Shown here: piece by piece, positions 25,651 through 35,067 of the stretch
Numbering within the stretch: position 1 is the first letter of the stretch
How the letters are laid out: each line of letters begins with the position of its first letter
From: an uncultured Bacteroidota bacterium
GTDB taxonomy: Bacteria > Bacteroidota > Bacteroidia > Chitinophagales > Chitinophagaceae
Assembly (NCBI GenBank): GCA_937928385.1
Contig: CALEZD010000009.1
Coordinates: forward strand, 1 to 43,253
Direction of reading: 5' to 3'
DNA length: 43,253 bases
Notes under the pieces: model-generated
What the model saw: only the letters and a program-made list of their open reading frames with translations
What the model was told of the DNA's origin: nothing
Database searches by the model: none
Made by a program: the position numbers and the translations under genes

Positions 25651-26690
25651 GGTTGACACAATACGCGCATGGTGCGGGCTGTGGCTGCAAGATAGCACCC
25701 GCGGTACTGGAAGAAATACTGAAAACAAACATCGTGCAGCCCGACAATGCCCGGCTACTGGTAGGCAACAGCAGCAACGATGATGCCTGCGCCTACGACA
25801 TGGGCGATGGTACCGCGCTTATATCTACCACCGATTTTTTTACACCGATTGTAGATGATGCTTACGACTTCGGGCGGATAGCTGCGGCCAATGCCATCAG
25901 CGATGTATATGCTATGGGCGGCAAACCGATTGTAGCTATTGCCGTGTTGGGATGGCCGGTAGAAAAACTACCTGCTGCCCTGGCGCAAAAGGTAATAGAA
26001 GGAGCGAGGGCTGTTTGTAATGAGGCGGGTATTCCACTGGCAGGCGGGCATAGTATAGATGCAGCAGAGCCTTTCTTCGGTTTATCAGTCAACGGGCTGG
26101 CTAAGATTCCGCAACTGAAAAGAAATAACACGGCTAAAGAAGGTGATATACTCTTCCTGACCAAACCCATAGGTGTAGGCATATTATCTACCGCACAAAA
26201 ACGCGGGTTGATAACTAACGAGCAGAAAGATGCAATGGTGCTGCAAATGTCAACCCTGAACAAAGCGGGCGAAGCATTAGGTAAAATATGCGGTGTACAT
26301 GCCATGACAGATGTTACGGGTTTTGGGTTGTTAGGGCATATGATTGAAATGGCAGAAGGCAGCTCTTTATTTGCGGAATTGTATTACTCAAAAATAGGGG
26401 TAGTAGATGGTGCGGCTGCTTACCTGAAAGAACGTGTGGTGCCTGATGCTACCTACCGCAACTGGAATGCATACAGCAGCAAAACATCATTTGCGCCGGG
26501 GGTAGATGTGATGCAGGCTTTCAGCCTGCTGCCCGACCCGCAAACCAATGGTGGGCTGCTGATAGCTGTTGACCCCGCCGCCGTCAACGAGGTGAAAAAA
26601 ACATTGACAGATTTTGGATTAACCAACCATCTTGAGCCCATTGGTAAAATCATTCCCAGGGAAGATAAAACCATAAGCGTAAAAATATAG
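25626..26690 (+). CDS. selD: Selenide, water dikinase (selenophosphate synthetase)
   Basis: The 354-residue enzyme makes selenophosphate from selenide and ATP. HGAGCGCKIAP at residues 15-25 gives the active Cys C19 and Lys K22 (a Cys form, not selenocysteine). The ATP-binding pattern LVGNSSNDDACAYDMGDG and LAGGHSIDAAEPFFG follow, then the C-terminal AIRS domain with TDVTGFGLLGH. It overlaps selU by 25 bp. SelA, SelB and tRNA-Sec are not in the window, so tRNA selenouridine is the only selenium use visible. Confidence 0.96.
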   Translation: MQGTSEAIRLTQYAHGAGCGCKIAPAVLEEILKTNIVQPDNARLLVGNSSNDDACAYDMGDGTALISTTDFFTPIVDDAYDFGRIAAANAISDVYAMGGKPIVAIAVLGWPVEKLPAALAQKVIEGARAVCNEAGIPLAGGHSIDAAEPFFGLSVNGLAKIPQLKRNNTAKEGDILFLTKPIGVGILSTAQKRGLITNEQKDAMVLQMSTLNKAGEALGKICGVHAMTDVTGFGLLGHMIEMAEGSSLFAELYYSKIGVVDGAAAYLKERVVPDATYRNWNAYSSKTSFAPGVDVMQAFSLLPDPQTNGGLLIAVDPAAVNEVKKTLTDFGLTNHLEPIGKIIPREDKTISVKI

Positions 26691-26711
26691 CCCGGAGCGG
26701 GACGCAATAAA

Positions 26712-26739
26712 AAACCGCCCTTAAGAATAAAGGCGGTTT
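26712..26739. terminator. Bidirectional terminator between selD and the efflux operon
   Basis: AAACCGCC (26712-26719) pairs with GGCGGTTT (26732-26739) around 12 bases. The plus strand continues TTTG and the minus strand TTTTTTATTG, so both convergent units can end here, with the better T tract for the minus strand. Confidence 0.75.
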
Positions 26740-26762
26740 GTATATGTCTGAATATGCGTCTC

Positions 26763-29700
26763 CTAATTTTTTATACGCTGTGCTAAAGCTGCTTTCTTTC
26801 TGCTCAGCCAGTCTTTCAGGCGGAAGCTCAGCAACATCATCACCGGCACCAGTATCAGCGTCAGGAAGGTGGCGAAGCTGAGGCCGAATATCATCGTCCA
26901 TGCCAGCGGCCCCCAGAAAGCTACGTTGTCACCACCAAAGAATATATGCGGGTTAAGGTGTGTGAACAGGCCTTCGAAATCAATGTTCAAACCTACGCCC
27001 AGTGGCACCAGTCCTAATATAGCAGCGGTAGCTGTCAGTACCACCGGCGTCATACGCGTACGTCCTGCTTCTACTATCGCATCATAAGGTTTCATGCCTT
27101 CTTTCAGCATCAGGTCCATAAACTCTACTAACAGGATACCATTACGCACCACGATGCCCGCCAGCGCTACTATACCTATACCACTCATTACAATAGAGAA
27201 CTCTGTACCAAATATGCTAACACCCAGGAACACGCCTATGATACTGAAGAGTATCTCTGACATGATGACCACCGTGCGGCTCAGCGAGTTGAACTGCATA
27301 ATGAGCAGCAGGAATATCAAGCCCATAGATATCAGCATCGCATTACCCAGGAAGCCCATTGTTTCCGCCTGCTCTTCCTGCTGGCCACCCATAGTTATAC
27401 TAATGCCGGCCGGAACGGGGAAGTTGGCTACCTCACGACCCACAGCCTGCACCACTTCGTTCTCGTTATACCCCGTCAGTACGTTCGACTGCAATGATAT
27501 GATACGCTTGAGGTCTTTACGTTTGATACCTCCATAAGTTTCGCTGTACTTTACGTTGGCAAAGGCGCTGATAGGTACTTCGCGCAGAATACCGCCCATA
27601 CCCATATCACGGAAGAGCACCGGCATATTCCTTACAGCGTCTATGTTCTCACGCTGTTCTTTCTTCACCCGCAGGGTAATGGGGTAATCATCGTTCGCAT
27701 CGCGGAAACGTGATATCTCTTTACCGAACACTGCAGTACGCAATGCACCTACAATTTGTCCTGTAGATATGCTTTCGTTGTTCATGCGCTCGCGGTTCAG
27801 GTCAAACACTATTTCAGGTTTATCCGCCTGGAAATCGCTACGCAGTTCTTCTACTCCGGCTATACGTTTGTCGGCCAGGTATTTGTTCAGCCTTTCCGAT
27901 ACCGCAATCAAAGAGTCCAGGTTGTCGCCTGTGATGTCTACCACTATTGGTTTTGGCAATGGCGGGCCGCCCGATTCCTGGTCAACCGTTACCACCGCGC
28001 CAGGTATGCCTTTTACGGCTTCCCTTATTTTTGTCAGGTATTCCCTGGTGGAAACGCCATTACGTTTAGCATACTCTACAAACGCTACTTCCACACGCCC
28101 CTTATTGGGGAAGTTACCCACCTCGCCACTGTTGGGGTCAACAACCCCGATAGTTACGTTAGCAATTACTGACTTTACTACCGGGTTTTTCTTGCCTGCT
28201 TCATAATCAATGTCCAATACATTGGTTACACGCTTTTCCAGTTTCTCCAATACCTGGTTAGTATAAGCCTGATCCGTACCAACGGGCATTGTCAGGTACA
28301 CGTACACAAAGTTGGGGTCTGCCTGCGGGAAAAATACCACCTTAGGCGGGCGTACAGCCATCAGGCCGAAGGTGATAAAAATCAGTACTACCGTGCCCGC
28401 TATTGTCTTCCATGGATTGTTCAATGTCCACACCAATTTTTTAGTGTACCATTCCTTGAAGCTTGGCCATACGCTATTCTGGAAGCTGAATATCCATTTA
28501 GAGAATACAAATTTCTCCAGCAATATAAACAGGTACAGGAATATCAAAAAGTTGCCCATACCCCAGGCCTGGCCCAGGTAGCACAATAACGCCAGCGCTC
28601 CGAATATAATAGCTACCACCCTGTCGCCTTTGCTGAAGCGGCGTTTTTTGTATTCGTGGTCTTCCGGCTTCATAAAGCTAACCGCGAATACAGGGTTGAT
28701 GATATATGCCACGAACAACGATGCCAGCAGTGTAATAATCAATGTTACGGGCAGGAAAAACATGAACTCCCCGATTACACCACTCCAGAATGCCAGCGGG
28801 ATAAACGGCATCAGCGTGGTGATAGTCCCCGTCAGTACAGGCAGGAATATCTCACCTGTGGCCGACTTGGCAGCCTTCTCAATCGGCACCTTGCCATTGT
28901 CAAATATCCGGTGTGTGTTCTCTATCACTACGATTGCATCGTCCACCACTATACCCACTGCCAGCAGGAAGGAGAACAGTACAATCATGTTCAACGTAAT
29001 GTCAAAGCCCGGCATCACCAGGAAGGCTATAGCGCAGGACAATGGCATAGCCATGGCAACAAATAAGGCGTTGGTAACACCCATGAAGAACATCAGGATA
29101 ATTGTCACAAGTATGAAACCGATGATAATAGTATTAATCAGTTCATGCAGTGTATTACGTGTTTGCTCAGACTGGTCGCCTGTAACTACGATGTTCAGGT
29201 CGGCGGGAATTTCATTCCCCTTCATTTCCTGTATCGTCTGCGATACTTTATCTGATGCCGCTATCAGGTTTTCACCCTTGGTTTTGATGATGTTCAGCGT
29301 GATTACGTTCTTACCATCGAGGCGCGCATAACTTTCCTGCTCTTCAAAATCATCTTTCACCTCAGCCAGGTCGCGCAGGTACAGCGCCTTGCCGTATTGG
29401 TTTTTCACTATCAGGTTACCTATCTCTTCAGCAGTCTTGAATTCGTTGCGCACTGTAAGTATACGCTTCTGGTTGTTCATGGATACCAGGCCCGGGGTAG
29501 AAGATATGTTCTCGTAGGCTACCGCGCTTTCTATATCGCCAAAGGTGAAGCCCGCAGAGGCCATTCTGTACATGTCTACGTTAATCTGTATCTCACGTTC
29601 CAGGGCGCCTACCATCTGCGCTTCCTTCACCTCTTTCAGTTCTTCTACTTTGTCCTGTATCTCGTCCGCATATTCCTTCAGCGTTTTCAGGTCGTAATTG

Positions 29701-30158
29701 CCGGATATGTTAACATACAATATCGGCAACTCCGAAAGGTCTATGTCCTTTACTTCGGGTTCGTTAGGCAGATTTTGAGGCAGGTCTGTCCGCGCTTTGT
29801 CCACCGCGTCTTTTACATCGCGCTTAGCCTTCTCGACCTCCACATCAGTATTGAACTCTACTATAACAATAGAAAAGTCCTGGAATGAATTACTTGTTAC
29901 TTTTTTTACACCGCTCAAGCCTTTTACTTGTTTTTCAATAGGCTTGGTTACGATGTTTTCGATATTCTCAGGAGAAGTACCGGGATAAAAAGTCTGCACG
30001 ATAATTTGGGGCAGCTTTATTTCCGGGAACTGTTCTTTGGGCAGGTTGTTGTAAGTCATCAACCCCGCCAGTGTAATTATGATTGTGAGTATATATATAG
30101 CCGTCCTGTTGTTGATAGCCCAACTGGATGGCTTAAACTCTTTGAATTGGTCTTTCAT
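26763..30158 (-). CDS. RND efflux transporter permease (AcrB/MexB type)
   Basis: The 1131-residue inner-membrane pump has twelve core helices and two large periplasmic regions. The proton-relay Asp pair is at D406/D407 in GIVVDDAIVVIEN. At the position of AcrB Lys940 there is Arg (IVVRNGILLVEF). Between the two halves there is an extra hydrophobic stretch (around residues 505-560, after KKRRFSKGDR) not found in AcrB; it may add two helices. It takes substrate from the periplasm or membrane and works with the adaptor and TolC-type genes upstream on the same transcript. Substrate is not evident. Confidence 0.94.
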   Translation of the reverse strand: MKDQFKEFKPSSWAINNRTAIYILTIIITLAGLMTYNNLPKEQFPEIKLPQIIVQTFYPGTSPENIENIVTKPIEKQVKGLSGVKKVTSNSFQDFSIVIVEFNTDVEVEKAKRDVKDAVDKARTDLPQNLPNEPEVKDIDLSELPILYVNISGNYDLKTLKEYADEIQDKVEELKEVKEAQMVGALEREIQINVDMYRMASAGFTFGDIESAVAYENISSTPGLVSMNNQKRILTVRNEFKTAEEIGNLIVKNQYGKALYLRDLAEVKDDFEEQESYARLDGKNVITLNIIKTKGENLIAASDKVSQTIQEMKGNEIPADLNIVVTGDQSEQTRNTLHELINTIIIGFILVTIILMFFMGVTNALFVAMAMPLSCAIAFLVMPGFDITLNMIVLFSFLLAVGIVVDDAIVVIENTHRIFDNGKVPIEKAAKSATGEIFLPVLTGTITTLMPFIPLAFWSGVIGEFMFFLPVTLIITLLASLFVAYIINPVFAVSFMKPEDHEYKKRRFSKGDRVVAIIFGALALLCYLGQAWGMGNFLIFLYLFILLEKFVFSKWIFSFQNSVWPSFKEWYTKKLVWTLNNPWKTIAGTVVLIFITFGLMAVRPPKVVFFPQADPNFVYVYLTMPVGTDQAYTNQVLEKLEKRVTNVLDIDYEAGKKNPVVKSVIANVTIGVVDPNSGEVGNFPNKGRVEVAFVEYAKRNGVSTREYLTKIREAVKGIPGAVVTVDQESGGPPLPKPIVVDITGDNLDSLIAVSERLNKYLADKRIAGVEELRSDFQADKPEIVFDLNRERMNNESISTGQIVGALRTAVFGKEISRFRDANDDYPITLRVKKEQRENIDAVRNMPVLFRDMGMGGILREVPISAFANVKYSETYGGIKRKDLKRIISLQSNVLTGYNENEVVQAVGREVANFPVPAGISITMGGQQEEQAETMGFLGNAMLISMGLIFLLLIMQFNSLSRTVVIMSEILFSIIGVFLGVSIFGTEFSIVMSGIGIVALAGIVVRNGILLVEFMDLMLKEGMKPYDAIVEAGRTRMTPVVLTATAAILGLVPLGVGLNIDFEGLFTHLNPHIFFGGDNVAFWGPLAWTMIFGLSFATFLTLILVPVMMLLSFRLKDWLSRKKAALAQRIKN

Positions 30159-30195
30159 TGATTAGTTTTTTCTAAGTAATTGACAGAAGCAATTA

Positions 30196-31299
30196 TTACA
30201 GTATTTCTATGGGTTTGCCGTTGTCCAGGTCTGCATATCCTTCCACTATCACTTTATCACCTGTCTTCAGCCCTTCCAGTATTTCCACCATGCCGTTTGA
30301 GTTGCGCCCTGTCGTTACTTCTACTGCTTTTGCTTTGCCGTTGTCTGCTACATACACCATTTCGCCTTTCGAAGTTTTCTGTATGGCAGATATTGGAACG
30401 GTAAGCGCATCTTCGTCGCTATAGTTGACAATCTGCATCCGGCAAGACATATTGGGGCTCACGTTCTTATTGTTACCCAGCCACACCTCTACATTAAAAG
30501 CGCGCGATACCGGGTCAACAGAACGGGCTACATAATCCAGCCTTGTAGTTATGGTATCGCCTGTTTCAGAAAATATAAGTTTCACTTTATCGCCCTGGCT
30601 TACTTTGCCTATATAGTTTTCACCCAGGGTAGTTACTACTTTCAGTTTGTCGAAGCTTACCACACGTATACCTGACATGCCGGGCGATGCCATATCACCT
30701 ACTTTCACTCCTACATTATCTACGGTACCTGCAATAGGTGATATGATACTGTACATGTTTCTCTGGGCCAACAGTGCCTGGTATTGCTTCTGGGAGCTCT
30801 CATAGTTTGCCTTTGCAGTCAGCAGTTGTATTTCAGACCCAATATTCTGAGACCAGAGTGTCTGCTGTTTTTCATACACCTGCTTTACCAGGGTCAGTTG
30901 GGCTTCCTGTGCTTTTATCTGCTGCTCAATAGCGGCTGCGTCCAGTGTAGCCAATTTCTGGCCGCGGCCAACTTTTTGGCCGGGACGTACATGCACCGCC
31001 TGCACTACACCAGGAGCCTGTGGCGTGGCATTGACGTTTTCGTCGCCGCTGACGTTAGCCTGTACCTCTATATAAGAGTTAAAAGTAGTGGGCTGCAACT
31101 CCAGTACCGAAACAGCCACAGCTTTGCCGGGATTGTCTTTCAATACCTGTGCTTCCAGCTTTGCAATTTTTGCATCCAGTTCGACGCGTTCTTTTTTCAG
31201 TTTATCCAGCTTAGCTGCGGCGTTGTCTTGTTTTTGTTCCCCACCGCCACAAGATGCCAGTATGATTGTTGTTAGCAGTAATATCACTGAGCGTTTCAT
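30196..31299 (-). CDS. RND efflux periplasmic adaptor (MFP/HlyD), lipoprotein
   Basis: The 367-residue protein has a lipoprotein signal (lipobox LASC at about 14-17), a coiled coil at 25-55, a barrel-sandwich hybrid split around a helical hairpin (VHVRPGQKVGRGQKLATLD, and SPIAGTVDNVGVKVGDMASP), then beta-barrel and membrane-proximal domains. It links the RND pump to the outer-membrane channel. Second in the tolC-mfp-rnd run, with gaps of about 40 bp on each side. Confidence 0.94.
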   Translation of the reverse strand: MKRSVILLLTTIILASCGGGEQKQDNAAAKLDKLKKERVELDAKIAKLEAQVLKDNPGKAVAVSVLELQPTTFNSYIEVQANVSGDENVNATPQAPGVVQAVHVRPGQKVGRGQKLATLDAAAIEQQIKAQEAQLTLVKQVYEKQQTLWSQNIGSEIQLLTAKANYESSQKQYQALLAQRNMYSIISPIAGTVDNVGVKVGDMASPGMSGIRVVSFDKLKVVTTLGENYIGKVSQGDKVKLIFSETGDTITTRLDYVARSVDPVSRAFNVEVWLGNNKNVSPNMSCRMQIVNYSDEDALTVPISAIQKTSKGEMVYVADNGKAKAVEVTTGRNSNGMVEILEGLKTGDKVIVEGYADLDNGKPIEIL

Positions 31300-31338
31300 G
31301 CTATTATCTATTTTATATCGTTTGGTTAATGTTGATTT

Positions 31339-32727
31339 TTATAATTCTCCTAATGCTTTTAACAGGCTGATGCGGGCAGTATTTGCTTCGTACAGCGCAT
31401 TGAAATAGTTGGTCTGTGCTTCTTTCAGCGCGGTTTCAGCATCCATCACTTCCAGGCTCGAGCCCACGCCTTCTTTATACTTGGTCTTCGAAATGTCATA
31501 TACTTCTTCTGCCAGCTTTATATTCTGCTTCTGGTTTTCCAGGTTAGATATGCTTGCCCTCAGCGTGATGCGTGCATTTTCTTTTTCTATCTCCAACCCA
31601 TTGCGGAGGTTTTCCATATCGTTCTTGTTCTTCTCGTACGCATACCTGGCTTGCTTCACCTTATTCCTGCGCTGAAAGCCATCGAACAGGGGCAAACTTA
31701 ACTGTACACCTACCATCGCCTGGTCTTGCCATTTATCACCTTTGGCAAACAAGTCTGTGTTGTTATATAATATATAACCATAGTTACCGAAAGCAGACAA
31801 AGTAGGTAAACCACCCAGTTTGTAACGTTTCAGGTCGTAAGACAGCAGCTTGTCAGAAGTTTTCAGCATCTGGTATTCCACGCGGTTTTCAAAATCAAAT
31901 GGATGAGTGAGCAACTCTGCGCCCAGTTGATTGTCATCCAGTTCATCTGTTAGCGCTATTTCCTGGTCCACATCCATGCCCATCTGGAATTTCAGGCTCA
32001 TATAAGCCACGTCCAGCAGTTGTTTTACAGTAGTCTGCTGTGTTTTCAGGTTGTTCAGCGTTACTGTTATCCTGTCCACATCTATTTTTTCCGCCAGGCC
32101 TACATTATATATTTCCCTTGTTTCACGCTCCAGTTCGGATATACGCTCTACGTTTTTATCTAACAGTTCTGCACGCTTTTCTGCTATCAGCACATCATAG
32201 TATGTTTTTGTGATGATTGCTTTCAACTCCTGCTCTGTAAGGTTTACCGATAGCTGCGCGAAATGCTCTAATGCACGGCGCGCCTGTAAGGCTACCATTA
32301 CACCCGGATCGAAGAGTATTTGTGTTAATTCAGCGGTTGCTGTACTTGTCCATTTGGGCTGTAAAGCAAAATTCAGGTAGTCATCAGAAGTATTTGACAT
32401 AGCACCCTGGTTCCAGTATGGTTGATCTACATACTCCCTTATACCAAATTTAGTAAAGTTGGGTACGAGGAATCCGGCTACCAAAGGTGCATAGTTTACA
32501 CCTCCTTTAGCCTTCAGGTTAGGTAATGCCAGCCCGGTTACTTCCCTGTTGCGTGCCAACGAAGATTTCTGGTCGAGAATGGCGTTTTTCATCTTTACCT
32601 GGTGCTTCATAGCAAAATTGATGCTTTCTTCCAGGCTTAATTTCAGCGGTTCACCTGTTTCCTGCGCTTTGATTGTTTGCGGCAGCAGCAGTGTTATCAG
32701 CGATACTGTGTAGAGTAGTTGTCTCAT
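31339..32727 (-). CDS. TolC-family outer-membrane efflux channel
   Basis: The 462-residue protein has a signal peptide (cleavage near KAQ, residue 21) and the two-fold repeat of long helices of TolC-type channels, with LSLEESINFAMKH at the start of the mature part and the second-half YKLGGLPTLSAFGNYGY. The end YKEGVGSSLEVMDAETALKE is a strong family motif. It forms the trimeric outer-membrane duct of the pump. Its ATG overlaps the tetR stop (ATGA), so repressor and channel are translationally coupled. Confidence 0.94.
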   Translation of the reverse strand: MRQLLYTVSLITLLLPQTIKAQETGEPLKLSLEESINFAMKHQVKMKNAILDQKSSLARNREVTGLALPNLKAKGGVNYAPLVAGFLVPNFTKFGIREYVDQPYWNQGAMSNTSDDYLNFALQPKWTSTATAELTQILFDPGVMVALQARRALEHFAQLSVNLTEQELKAIITKTYYDVLIAEKRAELLDKNVERISELERETREIYNVGLAEKIDVDRITVTLNNLKTQQTTVKQLLDVAYMSLKFQMGMDVDQEIALTDELDDNQLGAELLTHPFDFENRVEYQMLKTSDKLLSYDLKRYKLGGLPTLSAFGNYGYILYNNTDLFAKGDKWQDQAMVGVQLSLPLFDGFQRRNKVKQARYAYEKNKNDMENLRNGLEIEKENARITLRASISNLENQKQNIKLAEEVYDISKTKYKEGVGSSLEVMDAETALKEAQTNYFNALYEANTARISLLKALGEL

Positions 32728-33350
32728 ATTTTAGAAACTTGCTTAAAGTATTGTTCTTTGTATTTCTGGTATAATTTTTCCCCTTTGTTGGTCATAATGC
32801 CATACAGGAAGTGCTCACTTATCTCCCTGCCTACAGCTGCCAGGTCGTTCTGCTCGTTGATAAGAAGGGTAGGCCTGTACATAATCAGCGACATCTCCAG
32901 CCGGTAGCGTGCCATAAACTCCGGGTCTATCTCGGGGCGGTACAGCCCTTCTTCTATGCCCTTTTCCAGGTTGGCCCTGATGTTCTGCACATCTTCTACC
33001 AGCATCTTGTCCCTGAACTGGCGGTACACCTCGGGGAAGAAGCGTTCCATTTCCAGCATGGTCAGCGGGTTCATTTGCCTGTTGATATTGTCAAACAGGG
33101 TCATGATGCGTACCATGGCCTCGATGGCGTTCTCCGCCTCGCCCATATAGGCACAGCACTGTTCGGATATCTTGCCTTTGTACCACTGTACTGTTTCACC
33201 TACCACCTCGTTTTTGTTGGCAAAGTGCTGATAGAGCGTTTTTTTAGATATACCCGCCCTGCGTGCAATATCATCCATTGTAATTGTCTTAAAGCCGTAC
33301 TGGCGAAACAATTCGATAGCTGCACTGAGTATTTTCTCTAATGGTTCCAT
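32724..33350 (-). CDS. TetR-family regulator of the efflux operon
   Basis: About 208 residues from ATG 33350 (a GTG two codons earlier is possible). The N-terminal helix-turn-helix is typical: ELFRQYGFKTITMDDIARRA, GISKKTLYQHFANK. The C-terminal ligand domain is variable and its inducer unknown. It is the first gene of the tetR-tolC-mfp-rnd run, so it would repress its own operon. A 28-bp palindrome 20-47 bp upstream of the start is the likely operator. Confidence 0.93.
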   Translation of the reverse strand: MEPLEKILSAAIELFRQYGFKTITMDDIARRAGISKKTLYQHFANKNEVVGETVQWYKGKISEQCCAYMGEAENAIEAMVRIMTLFDNINRQMNPLTMLEMERFFPEVYRQFRDKMLVEDVQNIRANLEKGIEEGLYRPEIDPEFMARYRLEMSLIMYRPTLLINEQNDLAAVGREISEHFLYGIMTNKGEKLYQKYKEQYFKQVSKI

Positions 33351-33369
33351 AATCACGGCGCAAAACTAT

Positions 33370-33397
33370 GGAAACATTTTTCACGAAAAACGTTTCC
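33370..33397 (-). promoter_or_regulatory. Probable TetR operator, 28-bp near-perfect palindrome
   Basis: GGAAACATTTTTCA followed by CGAAAAACGTTTCC. Pairing is complete in each 13-base arm except one position (A against C) and the centre. It lies directly before the tetR start and 145 bp from mscL, the classic site for autorepression. Confidence 0.7.
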
Positions 33398-33541
33398 TGA
33401 GTATATTTTTATTCTATACCCCTGCATAAGAAAAATGATAATGCCCGCCGATGTGCGTTAAATGTGTGTTTTTTCCGCTTCAATGAACTTTCCGGCAGGT
33501 ATAATTTTATTATCTTGTTCATTAATTAAAATAACAGAGCT

Positions 33542-33973
33542 ATGGGTTTCATAAAAGATTTTAAGTCGTTTGCCATGCGGGGCAACGTGATGGACCTGGC
33601 GGTGGCGGTAGTTATCGGTGGCGCTTTTGGTAAAATCGTAACTGCATTAGTCAATGATATTATTATGCCTTTTGTAGGTATAATTACCGGTGGGGGCAAG
33701 TTTACCGACAGGTTTATAGTACTGAAACCCGGTAAAGCGGGCGAAACCTACGAAACCCTGGCAGAGGCAAGGGCAGCCAGCGCCAATGTATTGGCTTACG
33801 GCAACTTTATACAAACCATAGTGGATTTCCTGATTATAGCCCTGTGTATATTTATGGTAATACGCACGATGGAGAAAATGAAGAAGAAGGAAGAAGCCGC
33901 CCCGGCAGCACCGCCTGAGCCATCGTCTACCGACAAACTGCTGATAGAAATACGGGACGCACTAAAGAAATAA
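33542..33973 (+). CDS. mscL: Large-conductance mechanosensitive channel
   Basis: The 143-residue protein has an N-terminal amphipathic helix (GFIKDFKSFAMRGNVMDLAV), TM1 with VVIGGAFGKIVTALVNDIIM, an outer loop, TM2 (FLIIALCIFMVIR), and a charged C-terminal helix. It forms a pentameric pore that opens under turgor stress to release solutes. Slightly longer than the E. coli protein (136) owing to the outer loop. Stands alone, divergent from tetR. Confidence 0.97.
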   Translation: MGFIKDFKSFAMRGNVMDLAVAVVIGGAFGKIVTALVNDIIMPFVGIITGGGKFTDRFIVLKPGKAGETYETLAEARAASANVLAYGNFIQTIVDFLIIALCIFMVIRTMEKMKKKEEAAPAAPPEPSSTDKLLIEIRDALKK

Positions 33974-34043
33974 CGCATTAACAAAAAACTTTTGTGGCTA
34001 AAAACCACAGAATTACGCATTTTTGTGCCAGTAAGAGGAACTA

Positions 34044-34805
34044 ATGGCCACCGGAACAATATATAACGACCTGAAATTGCGCAAGGAAACCGGCAAAAGC
34101 GGGTTTGCCGTGCTGGTAGACCCCGACAAGGTGGCCCCTGCCGACATGCAATACCTGGCCGAACTGTGTAATGATGCGGGGGTTGACTACCTGCTGATGG
34201 GTGGCAGCCTGGTGGTAGAGCACCAGTTGGAGGCCTGTGTAGAGCGATTTAAGGCCAATAGCAAAATACCGGTACTGCTGTTTCCGGGTAGTCCGGCGCA
34301 GGTAACGGCTTATGCCGATGCATTATTATACCTCTCCCTCATATCGGGCCGCAACCCCGATCTGCTGATAGGCCAGCACGTAATATCGGCCCCGGCGGTA
34401 AAGGCCAGCGGGCTGGAAGTAATATCTACAGGCTATATGGTGATTGACGGGGGTGTGCCCACTACCGTATCGTATATGAGCCACAGTGCACCCATACCTG
34501 CTAACAAACCCGATATAGCGCTATGCACAGCCTGGGCGGGCGAGCTGCAGGGCAAGCATATAATATATATGGATGCGGGCAGTGGGGCCAAAATGCCCAT
34601 ATCCGAGGAAATGATACGCAAGGTGAGTATGCATATAGAAATACCGCTATTTATAGGCGGTGGCATACAAACCCCTGAAAAGGTGTACAAAAACTGCAAA
34701 GCCGGGGCCAATATAGTAGTGGTGGGCAATGCCATAGAACGCGACCCCCTGCTGATACGCGACCTGGTGCAGGCTACAAAAGAAGCCACAGCTTCCGTTA
34801 ATTGA
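34044..34805 (+). CDS. Geranylgeranylglyceryl phosphate synthase family protein
   Basis: The 253-residue TIM barrel joins an isoprenyl diphosphate to glycerol-1-phosphate. Family motifs: FAVLVDPDKVAP near the start, YLLMGGSLV, VLLFPGSPAQVT, YMDAGSGAKMPI, FIGGGIQTPE, and AGANIVVVGNAIERD for phosphate binding. Homologues occur across Bacteroidota, where an archaeal-type ether lipid precursor is made; the end product in these cells is unclear. Chain length (C20 or C35) cannot be read safely here. It stands 83 bp upstream of rpmH. Confidence 0.93.
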   Translation: MATGTIYNDLKLRKETGKSGFAVLVDPDKVAPADMQYLAELCNDAGVDYLLMGGSLVVEHQLEACVERFKANSKIPVLLFPGSPAQVTAYADALLYLSLISGRNPDLLIGQHVISAPAVKASGLEVISTGYMVIDGGVPTTVSYMSHSAPIPANKPDIALCTAWAGELQGKHIIYMDAGSGAKMPISEEMIRKVSMHIEIPLFIGGGIQTPEKVYKNCKAGANIVVVGNAIERDPLLIRDLVQATKEATASVN

Positions 34806-34837
34806 TTTGGAAGCTATTTAATAATAATTTACCTTTG
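34806..34837 (+). promoter_or_regulatory. Bacteroidota-type promoter of rpmH
   Basis: TTTG at 34806-34809, 20 bp, then TACCTTTG at 34830-34837. This matches the -33 TTTG and -7 TAnnTTTG elements known for the Bacteroidota primary sigma factor. It lies 51 bp before the rpmH ATG. Confidence 0.75.
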
Positions 34838-34888
34838 CAGTCCTTAAAAAAGAAATACACCCTGTAGCAAGGGCCAAAAGCATAGTAT

Positions 34889-35044
34889 ATGAAGCGTACA
34901 TTTCAACCAAGTCGTCGTAGCCGCAAATCTGTTCACGGGTTCCGTAAGCGTATGCAAACGGTAAATGGCCGTAAGGTATTGGCATCACGCCGCAAGAAAG
35001 GCCGTAAGAAACTGACAGTTTCCAGCGAAGCACGCCTGAAGTAA
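34889..35044 (+). CDS. rpmH: 50S ribosomal protein L34
   Basis: The 51-residue, very basic protein begins MKRTFQPSRRSRKSVHGF, the L34 signature, and goes on with RKVLASRRKKGRKKL. It has an ATG start and its own strong promoter 51 bp upstream. It leads rpmH-rnpA-yidD, the common bacterial order. The tail SSEARLK is normal for Bacteroidota. A short gene easily missed by length cut-offs. Confidence 0.97.
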   Translation: MKRTFQPSRRSRKSVHGFRKRMQTVNGRKVLASRRKKGRKKLTVSSEARLK

Positions 35045-35067
35045 TAACTTTTTAAAAATTACAAGCC

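Noticed and set aside
25680..25691. Selenocysteine codon in selD
   Set aside because: The active residue codon at 25680-25682 is TGT/TGC type Cys, not TGA.
33993..34009. TGTGG/CCACA hairpin after mscL as a terminator
   Set aside because: The stem is only 5 bp and no T run follows.
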